Assembly (NCBI GenBank): GCA_005116815.1
Contig: SWDR01000022.1
Coordinates: 10,023 to 56,819, forward strand
Source of the DNA: Nitrospira sp.
GTDB taxonomy: Bacteria > Nitrospirota > Nitrospiria > Nitrospirales > Nitrospiraceae
Length of the DNA stretch: 46,797 bases
Reading direction: 5' to 3'
The notes beneath the pieces were generated by a model. It ran no database searches, was not told where the DNA came from, and worked only from the letters and a program-made list of their open reading frames with translations. A program made the translations under genes and the position numbers. Positions 10,166 through 20,874 of the stretch are shown in pieces. The first letter of the stretch is position 1. Each line of letters begins with the position of its first letter.

Positions 10166-11557
10166 TTACCGTAAAAATATCCGCTCAAGGTCATTCCAGA
10201 ACGCAAAAATCATGACGCCCACTAATAACACGAGGCCTGCCTGTTGTGCTACTTCTCTTTGGCGTTCACCGAGGGGTTTCCTGAGGATGGCTTCAATCAG
10301 GAAAAACAACAGATGGCCGCCGTCGAGAATGGGAATCGGGAGCAAGTTGAGCACGCCAAGATTGATGCTGAGAATGGCGATGAGAAAGACCACACTCGAG
10401 GCCCCTTGCGCAGCCGCTTCTCCGGAAATATTCGCGATCGTCAGCGGTCCGCCGATATTTTTACTGGAGATATCCCCCACGATCATCTTGTAGAGACCGA
10501 TGGCCGTCAGCTCGGTCCAGCCCCATGTGGCTCCCAAGCCGTCATAGAGCGACAACAGCGGGGTGCTCGAGCGCATGATCGAACGGCCTGGTCCTGAAAT
10601 GCCGATCTTGCCGACCTCGACCGATTGGCCGCTGACCATGGTTTTCTCGGCAGAGGGCGTCACGGTTAGCGGAATCCGCTGTCCTTCCCGCAGGACCTCG
10701 ATCTTGAGTGGGTGGCTGGGGTTTTCTTTCACCATGCCGGTCATCTGCGACCAGGTATGGATCGTGTGGCCCTCGATGTTGGCGACATAGTCGCCTGCCT
10801 GCAGTCCGGCTTTGGCTGCTGGAGAGCCTTGCATGACGGAGGTGACGAGGGGAGGTGTTTCCTCGACGCCCAGGTAATAGGCGGGCTCTTGTGTTGAGGC
10901 CTGTGGTCCTGGGGCAATGGTGGGCGTCACGGTCAGTGTTTTGACCTGGCTGTTTCGTTTGATCTCAAGCGTCAGCGCCTGGCCCTTGCTTTTCGCCACA
11001 GCGTCGAACAGTTCCGTCCTGGTCGAGATCTCCTGTCCGTTGACTCGGCTGATATGATCGCCGATCTGGATGCCGGCCGTATCGGCTGGAGAGCCGGGGA
11101 CCATCGCTTCGACATCGGGATTCAAGTCCTGGAAGGTGGGGACGAATAGTGGCGCTCCGGTGGCGAGCCATCCCGCAAAAATAAAATAGGCCAGAATAAA
11201 GTTAAACCCAGGCCCTGCGGCGACGATTAGAACTTTCCCCCAGAGGCCTTGGTGCGCAAAGGATCGGGTCCGATCCTCTGGCGTGGTGGCCTCGGTTTCA
11301 TCTTCGCCGAACAGCTTGACGTAGCCACCCAGTGGAATGGCTGAGAGGAGATATTCGGTTTCGCCCATTTGGCGGCCGAAAATCTTCGGTCCGAATCCCA
11401 GAGAAAACTTGAGAACCTTGACGCCGACCCAGCGAGCGGCCAGGAAATGCCCGAGTTCATGGAACGCGACGAGCACGCCGAGGACGACCAGGAACCACCA
11501 GGCCTTTTGCAAGAGCAGCCAGAGGGTATCGGGGGACCAGGTGAATGCCATGAACAC
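10166..11557 (-). CDS. rseP: RIP zinc metalloprotease (site-2 protease) with two PDZ domains
   Basis: HELGH, duplicated PDZ segments, LPIPILDGGH. Confidence 0.95.
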   Translation of the reverse strand: MFMAFTWSPDTLWLLLQKAWWFLVVLGVLVAFHELGHFLAARWVGVKVLKFSLGFGPKIFGRQMGETEYLLSAIPLGGYVKLFGEDETEATTPEDRTRSFAHQGLWGKVLIVAAGPGFNFILAYFIFAGWLATGAPLFVPTFQDLNPDVEAMVPGSPADTAGIQIGDHISRVNGQEISTRTELFDAVAKSKGQALTLEIKRNSQVKTLTVTPTIAPGPQASTQEPAYYLGVEETPPLVTSVMQGSPAAKAGLQAGDYVANIEGHTIHTWSQMTGMVKENPSHPLKIEVLREGQRIPLTVTPSAEKTMVSGQSVEVGKIGISGPGRSIMRSSTPLLSLYDGLGATWGWTELTAIGLYKMIVGDISSKNIGGPLTIANISGEAAAQGASSVVFLIAILSINLGVLNLLPIPILDGGHLLFFLIEAILRKPLGERQREVAQQAGLVLLVGVMIFAFWNDLERIFLR

Positions 11558-11580
11558 GGTGTATGCTCCTTCGTGTAAAA

Positions 11581-12741
11581 CTAGCGTGCCAATGCGACGA
11601 CCAACGACTCTGCCTTCTCGCGGGCCCAGCGATCCGCCTCCAGCGCCTCTTCCAGCGTATCGACCTCTTTGGGGCTGTGGGCGTTCATCGTGCTGCGAAT
11701 AATGTCCACAATATCGGTGAACCGGACGCCCCCCTTCAGGAACGCCTCAACCGCCACTTCGTTGGCGGCATTCATCGTGGCCGGCATCGTGCCGCCGATC
11801 CGCAACGATTCAAATCCAAGGCCTAAACAGGGAAACCGGTCGTGATCCGGTTTGCAGAACGTCAACTTTCCTATCTCCGTCAGATCCAGCGACGGGAGGT
11901 CCAGCGGCAAGCGCCCTGGGTATCGCATCGCATAGGAAATAGGCGTTCGCATATCCGGCAATCCCAACTGCGCAATCATCGAACGATCTTCATACTCTAC
12001 CAGAGAATGGATGATGCTTTCCCGATGGATCATCACTTCGATCTGGGACTCCGGGATGTCGAAGAGCCAGCGGGCTTCCACGACTTCAAGGCCCTTGTTC
12101 ATGAGGGTGGCAGAATCGATGGTGATTTTGGCGCCCATTTTCCAATTGGGATGCTGGAGCGCCCGTTCGGGGGTGACATCGCGCAGCTCGTCTTTCGTCA
12201 GAGTCCAGAGGGCTCCGCCGGACGCCGTTAAGATGAGGCGGCGGACATCTTCTTTGCGATGGCCTTCTAACGACTGAAAGATGGCGCTATGTTCGCTGTC
12301 GACCGGGAAAATGCGGACGCCATGCCGCCGCGCCTCGTCCTGCATCAGTTTTCCCGCCATGACCATCGGTTCTTTATTGGCCAAGGCAATTTGTTTTCCG
12401 CTCCGGATCGCGGCCAGGGTGGGGACAAGTCCGGCGCCACCGACGATGGCTGAGATGACGAGTTCAGCTTCTGGCGCAGAGGCGACCTGAATTAAACCTT
12501 CTTGACCGTCCAGGATTTCAACCGGCAGTCCCGCGCAGCGCTGCCGGAGCCTGGTGGCCGCGGCGGCATTCGAGAGGGCCACGACGCGTGGCTTGTAGCG
12601 GCGGATCTGCTCTTCGAGTTTTTCGTCATTGCTTCCCGCAGTCAGCCCTGCCACACGGAACTCTTCAGGGAACCGGTCCACGATATCTAAGGTGCTGGTG
12701 CCGATCGACCCAGTCGATCCGAGAATGACGATTGTTTTCAT
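11581..12741 (-). CDS. dxr: 1-deoxy-D-xylulose 5-phosphate reductoisomerase
   Basis: ILGSTGSIGTSTLDI, ANKEPMVMAG, SATLMNKGLE. Confidence 0.97.
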   Translation of the reverse strand: MKTIVILGSTGSIGTSTLDIVDRFPEEFRVAGLTAGSNDEKLEEQIRRYKPRVVALSNAAAATRLRQRCAGLPVEILDGQEGLIQVASAPEAELVISAIVGGAGLVPTLAAIRSGKQIALANKEPMVMAGKLMQDEARRHGVRIFPVDSEHSAIFQSLEGHRKEDVRRLILTASGGALWTLTKDELRDVTPERALQHPNWKMGAKITIDSATLMNKGLEVVEARWLFDIPESQIEVMIHRESIIHSLVEYEDRSMIAQLGLPDMRTPISYAMRYPGRLPLDLPSLDLTEIGKLTFCKPDHDRFPCLGLGFESLRIGGTMPATMNAANEVAVEAFLKGGVRFTDIVDIIRSTMNAHSPKEVDTLEEALEADRWAREKAESLVVALAR

Positions 12742-12751
12742 AGCTGATTCC

Positions 12752-13648
12752 TCACTCGATGACTCGTAGGCGGCTGACCATCGTTATATAGTAGTAGAAG
12801 GCAGGGGCGGTGAACAAGAGACTATCCAGCCGGTCGAGCATGCCGCCATGTCCTGGCAGAATTCCTCCGGAGTCTTTGATGCCGACGCTTCGTTTCATGG
12901 CCGACTCAGTCAGATCGCCCCACAGACCTGTGATGGTCAGCAGGGTAGCCAAGACGAGACAGTCGAGGCCCGACAACTCCGGAAGAAACCACCAACGAAT
13001 CGCATACGCGGCGAGTATCGCACCAATCAAGCCGCCGACCAAGCCTTCGTAGGTTTTTTTCGGACTGATCGTCGGCGCCAAGCGATGACGTCCGTAGAGG
13101 GTGCCGACATAGTAGGCGCCGGTATCGGACGCCCAGGTGACTAAGAGAAGAAAGAAGATCAGCCATTCGCCAAGAGGCAGCAGTCTCGTCATCGAGAGTG
13201 GGCCAAGCGTGAGGCCCAGGTAGAGTACGCCGAACAGGGTCATGGCGCCGTTCTTCAGGCTCTCTTCGAGTGGCGCGCGGCTGAATAGCGGAACGGAAAT
13301 AATGCCGATCAATGTCGCGAGGAGGCTCGGTACGACAATGCCTGGCTGGTGTGCGCCGAGAATCACCGCGGCGAATCCTGTCAGGCCGATGCCTATCAGC
13401 CAGGAGTGACTGTGGCCACTGAAACATAATCGATAGAACTCGAAGAGCGCGAGTGCGCCGGCCAGTACCACGACGCTTGAAAATACGAGGGGTGGGAGGT
13501 AGCGAATGACGGCGTACAAGAGTGGTGCGAGGACCAGGACTGTGTAGATCCGACGGGGATCGAACCGAGGCGCTGCAGCCGGCGTTGGGCTTGCCGGCTG
13601 TTGGCCGGCGGTGTTGGCGTGCTGCATGTGGGCCTGTCGATCGACCAC
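12752..13648 (-). CDS. cdsA: Phosphatidate cytidylyltransferase
   Basis: SMKRSVGIKDSGGILPGHGGMLDRLDS signature. Confidence 0.95.
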   Translation of the reverse strand: MVDRQAHMQHANTAGQQPASPTPAAAPRFDPRRIYTVLVLAPLLYAVIRYLPPLVFSSVVVLAGALALFEFYRLCFSGHSHSWLIGIGLTGFAAVILGAHQPGIVVPSLLATLIGIISVPLFSRAPLEESLKNGAMTLFGVLYLGLTLGPLSMTRLLPLGEWLIFFLLLVTWASDTGAYYVGTLYGRHRLAPTISPKKTYEGLVGGLIGAILAAYAIRWWFLPELSGLDCLVLATLLTITGLWGDLTESAMKRSVGIKDSGGILPGHGGMLDRLDSLLFTAPAFYYYITMVSRLRVIE

Positions 13649-14490
13649 TATGAAGAAATGGTGCTGAGTACGCGACCGAATCGCCGCTCGCGGCGCTGGT
13701 ATTCCAGCAAGGCCAGCAAGAGTTCGCGGCGACGGAAGTCGGGCCAGAGGGTTGGCGTGAAATAAAGCTCGGTGTAGGCCAGCTGCCAGAGGAGAAAATT
13801 GCTGATTCGCGTTTCGCCGCTGGTGCGAATTAACAGGTCCGGATCGGGCAGGTCATGGGTGTAGAGGTGTTGTTGGATTCGTGCCTCATCGACCTCGTTC
13901 GGTTGCAGCTTTCCGTCTTGTGCCTCACGAAGAAGCTCTCGCACCGCGTCGACAATCTCGGTCCGGCCACCATAACTGAGGGCGACGGTCAGATGCAGTT
14001 TGTCGAGATGGGCCGTTTCTTGTTCGGCGGCCCGGACCCATTGGAGGGCGGAGGCCGGAAGTGCGTCGAGTCGGCCGATCGTCCGAAACCGGACGCCCTG
14101 TTCAATGAGTTTCGTGCGCTCGGTCGACAGATAATATTCGAGCAAGCCCATGAGCGAGGAGATTTCCTGCGCAGGACGATTCCAGTTTTCCTGTGAAAAC
14201 GCGTAAATGGTCAGGGCATGGATGCCAAGCTCCAGGCAGACGGTGATCATGTCCCGAACGGACTGAATCCCTTCCCGATGACCGGCGATGCGAGGAAGGG
14301 TGCGGAGTTCTGCCCAGCGGCCGTTGCCATCCATGATAATGGCCACGTGCTTGGGTAAGAGGTCTGAATCGAGTTTTGTGGCCAGCTCTTCGTTGGATAA
14401 CTGGTCCATAGCCGATGATTCGTTCGTGCTCATGCGATGTAGCTCGTCACGATCCTTAATCTTGGGTGAAAACGTATGGCAGGCGAGCAA
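13648..14490 (-). CDS. uppS: Isoprenyl transferase (undecaprenyl diphosphate synthase)
   Basis: HVAIIMDGNGRWA, LTIYAFSQENWNRP, DLLIRTSGETRISNFLLWQ. Confidence 0.97.
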   Translation of the reverse strand: MLACHTFSPKIKDRDELHRMSTNESSAMDQLSNEELATKLDSDLLPKHVAIIMDGNGRWAELRTLPRIAGHREGIQSVRDMITVCLELGIHALTIYAFSQENWNRPAQEISSLMGLLEYYLSTERTKLIEQGVRFRTIGRLDALPASALQWVRAAEQETAHLDKLHLTVALSYGGRTEIVDAVRELLREAQDGKLQPNEVDEARIQQHLYTHDLPDPDLLIRTSGETRISNFLLWQLAYTELYFTPTLWPDFRRRELLLALLEYQRRERRFGRVLSTISS

Positions 14491-14643
14491 AGTCTACTGG
14501 CGAGGGGGAGCAAAGTCAAACGAATTTTCGTAAAAGTCCTGTAAAAGCGACAAGTTGGACGATCTTGCATTGCGCCTGCAGAAATGATTCGGCTATACTC
14601 CAGCGTCCATTCGTATGCCAACCGTCGTGGGGATTCTCAAACC

Positions 14644-15561
14644 ATGGGTGAACTTGTTCAGTTGGCCTCCTTTGGCCTGACCGAAAGTGAAGTGTTCTCG
14701 GCGCTCGGACGGGTCAAAGTCCGTGAAGTCGACTATGCCGATCTGTATTTTGAGTCTTGTGTCTCCGAGTCCGTTTGGATGGAAGAGTCCTTCGTCAAAC
14801 GCGCCACGAAGAATGTGTCGCAGGGTGTGGGGGTACGAGCGACGGCGGGGGAGAAAACCGGCTTTGCCTATTCCGATGAACTGACGAAGAAGGATCTTGA
14901 GCTGGCGGCCGATACGGCGCGCTACATTGCCAATTCGCCAAGCGGGGCCCAGGCCGTTTCAGTGCCTGTCCGCCAACGACCAACACGCGACCTCTACCCG
15001 GTTGAACGGGCCCAGGCCGAAGTCTTATTACTGGTCGGGGCGGTCGTATTGGTGTTTCGCCTGCCGATTCCTGAACCTGTCGCCGAAGCGGCCGAGTTCG
15101 GCGTCGGTGCGATGCTCGTGCTGCTCGGCGGCATGCTCGGGATGCGATTGGTTCGAGAGCGCTGGCATGTGCATACACACGACCATGACGGTGCGCCGCA
15201 TGTCCATTTACATAGTCATGCGTTGGTCGAGGATCACGGCCATGGACATTGGTGGCGCGACTCCGTTCGGCCATTTTGTATCGGTATGGCCCATGGTCTG
15301 GCCGGGTCGGCCGCTCTCTTGCTGGTCGTGTTGTCGTCCGCCCGGTCGGTGTCGGAAGGGCTCATCTATATCGCCGTATTCGGGGTTGGTTCGATCCTGG
15401 GGATGATGTTGGTCGGACTCGTCGTGAGCCTTCCACTGTTGTGGTCGATGAACCTCGGACGTCCCGTCTTTCTCGCGGTGCAGGGACTGGCGAGTCTTGG
15501 GAGTGTGGCTGTTGGACTCGCTCTGATGTTCCAGATTGCCTTCGGCGGTCAACGCTTCTAA
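14644..15561 (+). pseudogene. In-frame chimera: N-terminal TldD fragment joined to C-terminal part of a UreH/NicO-like membrane transporter
   Basis: TldD-like residues up to RDLYPVERAQAEV, then abrupt His-rich polytopic membrane protein; join near 15010-15030. Confidence 0.8.
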
Positions 15562-15717
15562 CTCCTGCACCAGCACTGTCTCGATGGGAAATCTACGTGC
15601 GTGATATGGGCGGCTATGGTATTCTGCCCATCTCACATTCCGGTGAGGAGTGGCGAGAGTCCGCTGCTGCCTCACGTGGCAGGAGTTGGTTCGGCGTCGG
15701 ACTACAAGGAGCCTACG

Positions 15718-16554
15718 ATGGCCTGGTTTAAAAAACAAAAAACGACTGAAGCGGAAGCCCCGAAGCGATCCAAGCTTTCGGAAGGCATGTGGCTCAAGTG
15801 TAACCATTGCCGGGAGATCGTCTATCGTAAAGAGGTCGAACGGAACAATAAGGTCTGCCCGAAGTGCGACTACCATTTCCCCATCTCCGTCTTGGAGCGC
15901 ATTGCGCTCTTGGTCGATTTCGGCACGTTCAAAGAATGGGATGCGGAACTCGGCCCCCTGGATCCCCTGAGCTTTCATGACACGAAGTCGTACAAGGATC
16001 GGGTCAAAGCGCACCAGGAGAAGACTGGCCGCAAAGACGCCATGGTGATCGGCGAGGGGATGATGAACGGCCGCCGGGTGGTGCTCTGCGTATTCGACTT
16101 CAGTTTTATGGGCGGCAGCATGGGGTCGGTGGTCGGTGAAAAAATTTGCCGGGCGATCGATCGCGCGCTGGAAACCAGGCTGCCGGTGATCTTGGTTACC
16201 ACTTCCGGAGGCGCCAGGATGCAGGAGGGGATTCTTTCCCTGATGCAGATGGCCAAGACCTCTGCTGCGGTTGCCAAGCTGGGCGAGGCGAAGCTGCCAT
16301 TTATTTGTTTGTTAGCGGATCCCACGTTCGGAGGCGTCACTGCGAGCGTCGCCATGTTGGGCGATGTGATTCTCGCCGAGCCGAAAGCGCTGATCGGCTT
16401 TGCCGGGCCCCGCGTCATCGAGCAGACCATCAAGCAGCAGCTGCCGGATCAGTTTCAGCGCGCAGAGTTTCTGCTCGAACATGGCATGATCGATATGATC
16501 GTGGAGCGCAAGCAATTGAAAGAAACCTTAAGCACGCTCGTGGCCCACTTTTAA
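15718..16554 (+). CDS. accD: Acetyl-CoA carboxylase carboxyltransferase subunit beta
   Basis: MAWFKKQK...; four-Cys zinc motif; GARMQEG. Confidence 0.97.
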   Translation: MAWFKKQKTTEAEAPKRSKLSEGMWLKCNHCREIVYRKEVERNNKVCPKCDYHFPISVLERIALLVDFGTFKEWDAELGPLDPLSFHDTKSYKDRVKAHQEKTGRKDAMVIGEGMMNGRRVVLCVFDFSFMGGSMGSVVGEKICRAIDRALETRLPVILVTTSGGARMQEGILSLMQMAKTSAAVAKLGEAKLPFICLLADPTFGGVTASVAMLGDVILAEPKALIGFAGPRVIEQTIKQQLPDQFQRAEFLLEHGMIDMIVERKQLKETLSTLVAHF

Positions 16555-16610
16555 GCCTGGGCCCCCCTATGACGCATCCGGGCTAACCTTCCAACCTGCC
16601 TGATCACACC

Positions 16611-17906
16611 ATGACCTATTTGTCTGCCGTGACCTTTCTCTTTCGCCTGCAAAAGCATGGCATCAAACTGGGTCTCGAGACGATGACGGCCTTGATGGAG
16701 CGTCTCGGGATGCCGCAGGCCAAGTACCGCACGCTGCATATCGCCGGGACGAACGGAAAGGGCTCCACTGCGGCCATGACCGCCGCGATATTGCAGGCGG
16801 CAGGGTATCGAGTGGGGCTCTATACCTCGCCCCATCTCGTGGAGTTTCGAGAGAGGATTCGCGTGAACGGCGAGATGATTGCGGAGTCGCAGGTGGCACA
16901 ATTGACCGAACAGCTTCAGTCGGTCTGTCAACCGGACCTGTCGCCGACCTTCTTCGAATATACGACGGCGATGGCATTTCAGCACTTCGCCGACTCAGGG
17001 GTGGATGTGGCGGTGTTGGAAGTCGGGCTTGGCGGGCGCTTCGATGCCACCAATGTCGTGACACCCTTGGCTTGTGCGGTGACGACGATTGCCCTCGATC
17101 ATCAGGAATATCTGGGGACGACCGTCTCGGCGATCGCGTTCGAGAAGGCCGGCATTATTAAGCAGGGGGTGCCGGTGGTGCTGGGGCGGCTCGATGATGA
17201 GGCCAGGCGCACGATCGAGCAGGTGGCCAAGGAACGGCAGGCCCCGGTCTTTCGCCTGCAAGAGGATTTTCGTACAGAGGGGGAGGGGCCCGAGGACTTT
17301 TCCTATCGCGGCATGGGTCTGCACTATGACGGATTGGCCTGTGTCTTGGAGGGGCGGCATCAACTGGATAACGCGGCCTGTGCGCTGGCGCTCTTGGACG
17401 CGGCAGCCCCTCAGGGGATCGCGGTCACGGCTGAAGCGGTGCGAGCTGGCTTGCGCGCGGTCGACTGGGCCGGGCGATTGGAAGTGGTCGATCACGATCC
17501 GACGATCCTGCTGGATGGCGCACATAATCCCGCTGCCGCCAGGGTCTTGGCTCACTACCTCACCCAGTCTGCCCGATCTCATCCGTCCCGCCCAGTCGTC
17601 CTAGTCCTTGCCATGATGCGCGATAAGGACCATCGAGGGTTTGTCGAGCCGCTCAAGGGCCTGGTGGATGAAGTCGTGTTGACACAGGCGGATCTTCCTC
17701 GTTCATTCACCGCGCAGGAACTCAGCGCTGCGCTCGACGGTGTGCTGCCGCATTCTCATGTCATGTCCTCGCTCGGTGATGCGATGGTCTTGGCCAGACA
17801 GCTGGCCACACCGGAGGGGCTGGTCTGCGTCACGGGCTCGCTCATGCTGGTGGGCGAGTGCAAGGCCTGGCTCCGTGGCTGTGGGCTGTCGCCGCTTCGG
17901 GGCTGA
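16611..17906 (+). CDS. folC: Folylpolyglutamate synthase / dihydrofolate synthase
   Basis: IAGTNGKGST, YTSPHL, LDGAHNP. Confidence 0.96.
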   Translation: MTYLSAVTFLFRLQKHGIKLGLETMTALMERLGMPQAKYRTLHIAGTNGKGSTAAMTAAILQAAGYRVGLYTSPHLVEFRERIRVNGEMIAESQVAQLTEQLQSVCQPDLSPTFFEYTTAMAFQHFADSGVDVAVLEVGLGGRFDATNVVTPLACAVTTIALDHQEYLGTTVSAIAFEKAGIIKQGVPVVLGRLDDEARRTIEQVAKERQAPVFRLQEDFRTEGEGPEDFSYRGMGLHYDGLACVLEGRHQLDNAACALALLDAAAPQGIAVTAEAVRAGLRAVDWAGRLEVVDHDPTILLDGAHNPAAARVLAHYLTQSARSHPSRPVVLVLAMMRDKDHRGFVEPLKGLVDEVVLTQADLPRSFTAQELSAALDGVLPHSHVMSSLGDAMVLARQLATPEGLVCVTGSLMLVGECKAWLRGCGLSPLRG

Positions 17907-17907
17907 T

Positions 17908-20373
17908 ATGACAGGTATGGTGATGCGGTTATCCAGGTGTCTGGCCGGTTGGTTGTTGGTGGGGCTGTTGTTTCCGCTCGGCGGGCATGCCGTGGGGAAC
18001 CAGGCTGGGTCTGTGCCGGCGGCGACATCGTCCGGTGCGCTCCCGCTCGATATCACTGCCGAACGCATCGATTATCTCCAAGAACAAGAGACGTACGAAG
18101 CCAATGGTTCGGTGGTGGTCAATCAGGGCGCCATGCGTCTCACGGCCGATCACATGACCATTCATGCCTTGCCTGGCGTCGTGATTGCCACGGGCCATGT
18201 CCGACTCGTCGATCCCAAAGCCGATCTCGCGACCGAACGGTTGGAACTCAACGTGAATACCGAGGCGGGGGTGATCACGCATGGACGGGTGTATCTGAAA
18301 GCCTCGAATACCTCGGTCGAGGGTCGACTCATGCAGCGGTTTTCAGAGGACCATTATCGGGTGAAAGAGGGCCGGTTTACGAACTGCGATGCGCAGGAAG
18401 GGGAGACGCCGGCCTGGCGGTTTGAGTTTAAAGATCTTGATTTGAATGCCGGCGATCACGTGGGATTTGCCGGCGGGTGGCTCTGTGTGAACGATGTCCC
18501 GGTGATTCCGATTCCCACGATGACGTATCCGCTCTCCAGTCGACGGAGCGGGTTTCTTATTCCGAATGTCGGGTACGACAATCGATTCGGGACGCACCTC
18601 CAGGAAAGCTTTTATTGGGCCATCAGTCCTAGCCAGGATCTCACGATCTCTCCTTCGTATTACAGCAGTCTCGGCTACGGCAGCGATTTCGAGTATCGGT
18701 ATGCCCTGGATCAGAAATCGAAGGGGCAATGGTTTGTCAGTTTTCTGCAGCAGACGAAATTGCCGAATGTGTCAGGCGTCACCGATAACGGGGGCAGTGC
18801 GTCACAGTCCCGCGCGCTCATCGCCGGGACCCATACCCAGCAGTTCACGCCGGACTTGTTGCTGCGCGCCCAGATCAGCTTTGTGACCGATCCAAACTAT
18901 CTGCAGCAACTCAGTAACTCAGGCGCCCAGCGGGCGCTCCCGAGCAGTGAAAATAATATCTTAGCCACGCAGCGGCTGCCCTATGGGAATCTCTATTTCC
19001 TCGGGCAATACCTGCAGCCGCTCCAGGCGGGAGGTAAGGATACGTTCCAGCGGTTGCCGGAAACCGGCTATAGCCTTCCCAATCTGTCGCTCTTCAATTC
19101 GCCGCTGCTCCTTGGGTTGGACAGCAATTATGTGAATTTCTATCGTGAGCAGGGCTTTACGCTTAACCGGGTGGATGTGATGCCCGGTCTCACCACCGAT
19201 GTCATCGATTTGGGGCACATTATCGGTTTGACGCCGCAAGCGAAGGTCCGGGAGGTGTATTACACCCGAGGCGTTGAATCGAGCAATAGTCAGCATCGGG
19301 AGACGTTGTGGGCGAGCCTTGACGCGACCTCAAAGCTCAGTCGACGATTCGGTATGGGAGACGGTGGCTCGTTCTTGCATACGCTCGAGCCGAGCGTGGT
19401 CTATGAGTATGTGCCTCCCACGGATCAGTCGAAGATTACGCAGATCGATCAGGTGGACGATCTGCCGAAGAAAAACTTGCTGACCTATGCCATCCGTAGC
19501 CGGCTGTTGGAGCAAGAGGGCGGCAGCAGTTTCAACTGGCTGGATTTTACGATGGCGCAGAGTTATCACGTGGGTGCGACGCAAACGAGAGCGCGTGATT
19601 TTACTCCGGGGGCCTCGCCGCAACTCGGATCGATTACGCAACCGCTGCAGCCTGCAACGGTGGCCATTGACGGCAAGAAACTGTCCGACCTCTGGATGCG
19701 CGCCGTGATCGGCAATACGACGCCTCAGTTCACGCAGGCCCAGTTGGCGTCCGCGGCGTTCGGTCGTGGCGCCGGGGTTGTCCCCGGCCAGCAGCCGGCC
19801 ATCAATCAGTATCTGACCATCGATGCCTTTTTCGATCCCTACCGATCCACGATGAGTCAATTCAATACCGACCTCCGGGTGCAACAGTCCAACCACTGGT
19901 ACATGGAGGTCGGACAGCGATTTTCTCGCGATGGGAACCGCGTCCGCCGCGGCGATGTCTGGAACCCTGTTTCGTTCAATGAGGTCTATGCACCGACCGA
20001 AGAAATTCAGTTTGTCACAGCAGGCGGAGGGTTTCGGACACCCTGGGGTTGGACGATCGGCGCCAAAGGGTACTACGACGTGAAGAACGGCAAGAGCCCT
20101 GAGTACGATGTGGTGGCGCTCTATCAGAATCCCTGCAAGTGCTGGTCGCTGGGGCTCTACTATCTACAGTTCCCGGACCGTGCTCAGTACAACTTCATGT
20201 TGAGCCTGACGGGTATTGGTTGGACGGAAAACTTCGGTACGGCTGTGCTCCGGAGTATTCTCAGTCCCCTGCTGATCGGGGAGAAGGGTCTGCCCTGGGC
20301 CGCGCCTGGCGGGCCCTATGGAAGGGCACAGTCGCTTCTGCCCCAGACAGGAATGGGAGGGGTAGCCCGGTGA
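17908..20373 (+). CDS. lptD: LPS assembly outer membrane protein LptD (start reassigned from 17740 to 17908)
   Basis: Signal peptide, OstA-like N-domain, beta-barrel; ATG at 17908 just after folC stop. Confidence 0.92.
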   Translation: MTGMVMRLSRCLAGWLLVGLLFPLGGHAVGNQAGSVPAATSSGALPLDITAERIDYLQEQETYEANGSVVVNQGAMRLTADHMTIHALPGVVIATGHVRLVDPKADLATERLELNVNTEAGVITHGRVYLKASNTSVEGRLMQRFSEDHYRVKEGRFTNCDAQEGETPAWRFEFKDLDLNAGDHVGFAGGWLCVNDVPVIPIPTMTYPLSSRRSGFLIPNVGYDNRFGTHLQESFYWAISPSQDLTISPSYYSSLGYGSDFEYRYALDQKSKGQWFVSFLQQTKLPNVSGVTDNGGSASQSRALIAGTHTQQFTPDLLLRAQISFVTDPNYLQQLSNSGAQRALPSSENNILATQRLPYGNLYFLGQYLQPLQAGGKDTFQRLPETGYSLPNLSLFNSPLLLGLDSNYVNFYREQGFTLNRVDVMPGLTTDVIDLGHIIGLTPQAKVREVYYTRGVESSNSQHRETLWASLDATSKLSRRFGMGDGGSFLHTLEPSVVYEYVPPTDQSKITQIDQVDDLPKKNLLTYAIRSRLLEQEGGSSFNWLDFTMAQSYHVGATQTRARDFTPGASPQLGSITQPLQPATVAIDGKKLSDLWMRAVIGNTTPQFTQAQLASAAFGRGAGVVPGQQPAINQYLTIDAFFDPYRSTMSQFNTDLRVQQSNHWYMEVGQRFSRDGNRVRRGDVWNPVSFNEVYAPTEEIQFVTAGGGFRTPWGWTIGAKGYYDVKNGKSPEYDVVALYQNPCKCWSLGLYYLQFPDRAQYNFMLSLTGIGWTENFGTAVLRSILSPLLIGEKGLPWAAPGGPYGRAQSLLPQTGMGGVAR

Positions 20374-20506
20374 GTCGATCATGCCGTGGAACGGCGCGGG
20401 GCACGTCGCGCAGGGGCTCGATGGATTTGACTCCCCGAAGAGGGCTGGTATACGATGCCTCATCGATTTGAAATTATTTCCGTGCTCAGCGAAGGAGGAA
20501 TACGAC

Positions 20507-20854
20507 GTGGCTGGTGATGCACTGAAAGTTGAAGATGGTACGTGGGACGCCGATGTCATGAAGTCCGCTGAATTGGTGATGGTCGATTTCTGGGCGGTGT
20601 GGTGTGGCCCGTGCCAAATGGTCGCTCCGATCATTGAGGAATTGGCCAAAGAATATGCCGGGAAAATGAAGGTGCGGAAGCTCAATACCGATGAGAATCC
20701 TGAAGTGGCAGGCCGCTATCAGGTCATGAGTATCCCGACGATTCTGTTTTTCAAGAACGGCCAGGTCGTGGAAAAACTCGTTGGCGCACGACCCAAGCGG
20801 CAGTTTAAGGAAATGATCGATTCCCTGCTGGCCCAACCAGCCGGCTCAGCCTAG
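20507..20854 (+). CDS. trxA: Thioredoxin (GTG start with SD gaaggagg)
   Basis: VDFWAVWCGPCQMVAP active site. Confidence 0.95.
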   Translation: MAGDALKVEDGTWDADVMKSAELVMVDFWAVWCGPCQMVAPIIEELAKEYAGKMKVRKLNTDENPEVAGRYQVMSIPTILFFKNGQVVEKLVGARPKRQFKEMIDSLLAQPAGSA

Positions 20855-20874
20855 GAATGTAGCCACCTGCCGCA

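Noticed and set aside
15208-16014. 268-aa minus-strand ORF over the chimera end and accD
   Set aside because: His/Arg/Gln-rich antisense translation overlapping accD
17740-17907. 5' extension of the LptD ORF
   Set aside because: Overlaps folC; signal peptide begins at 17908
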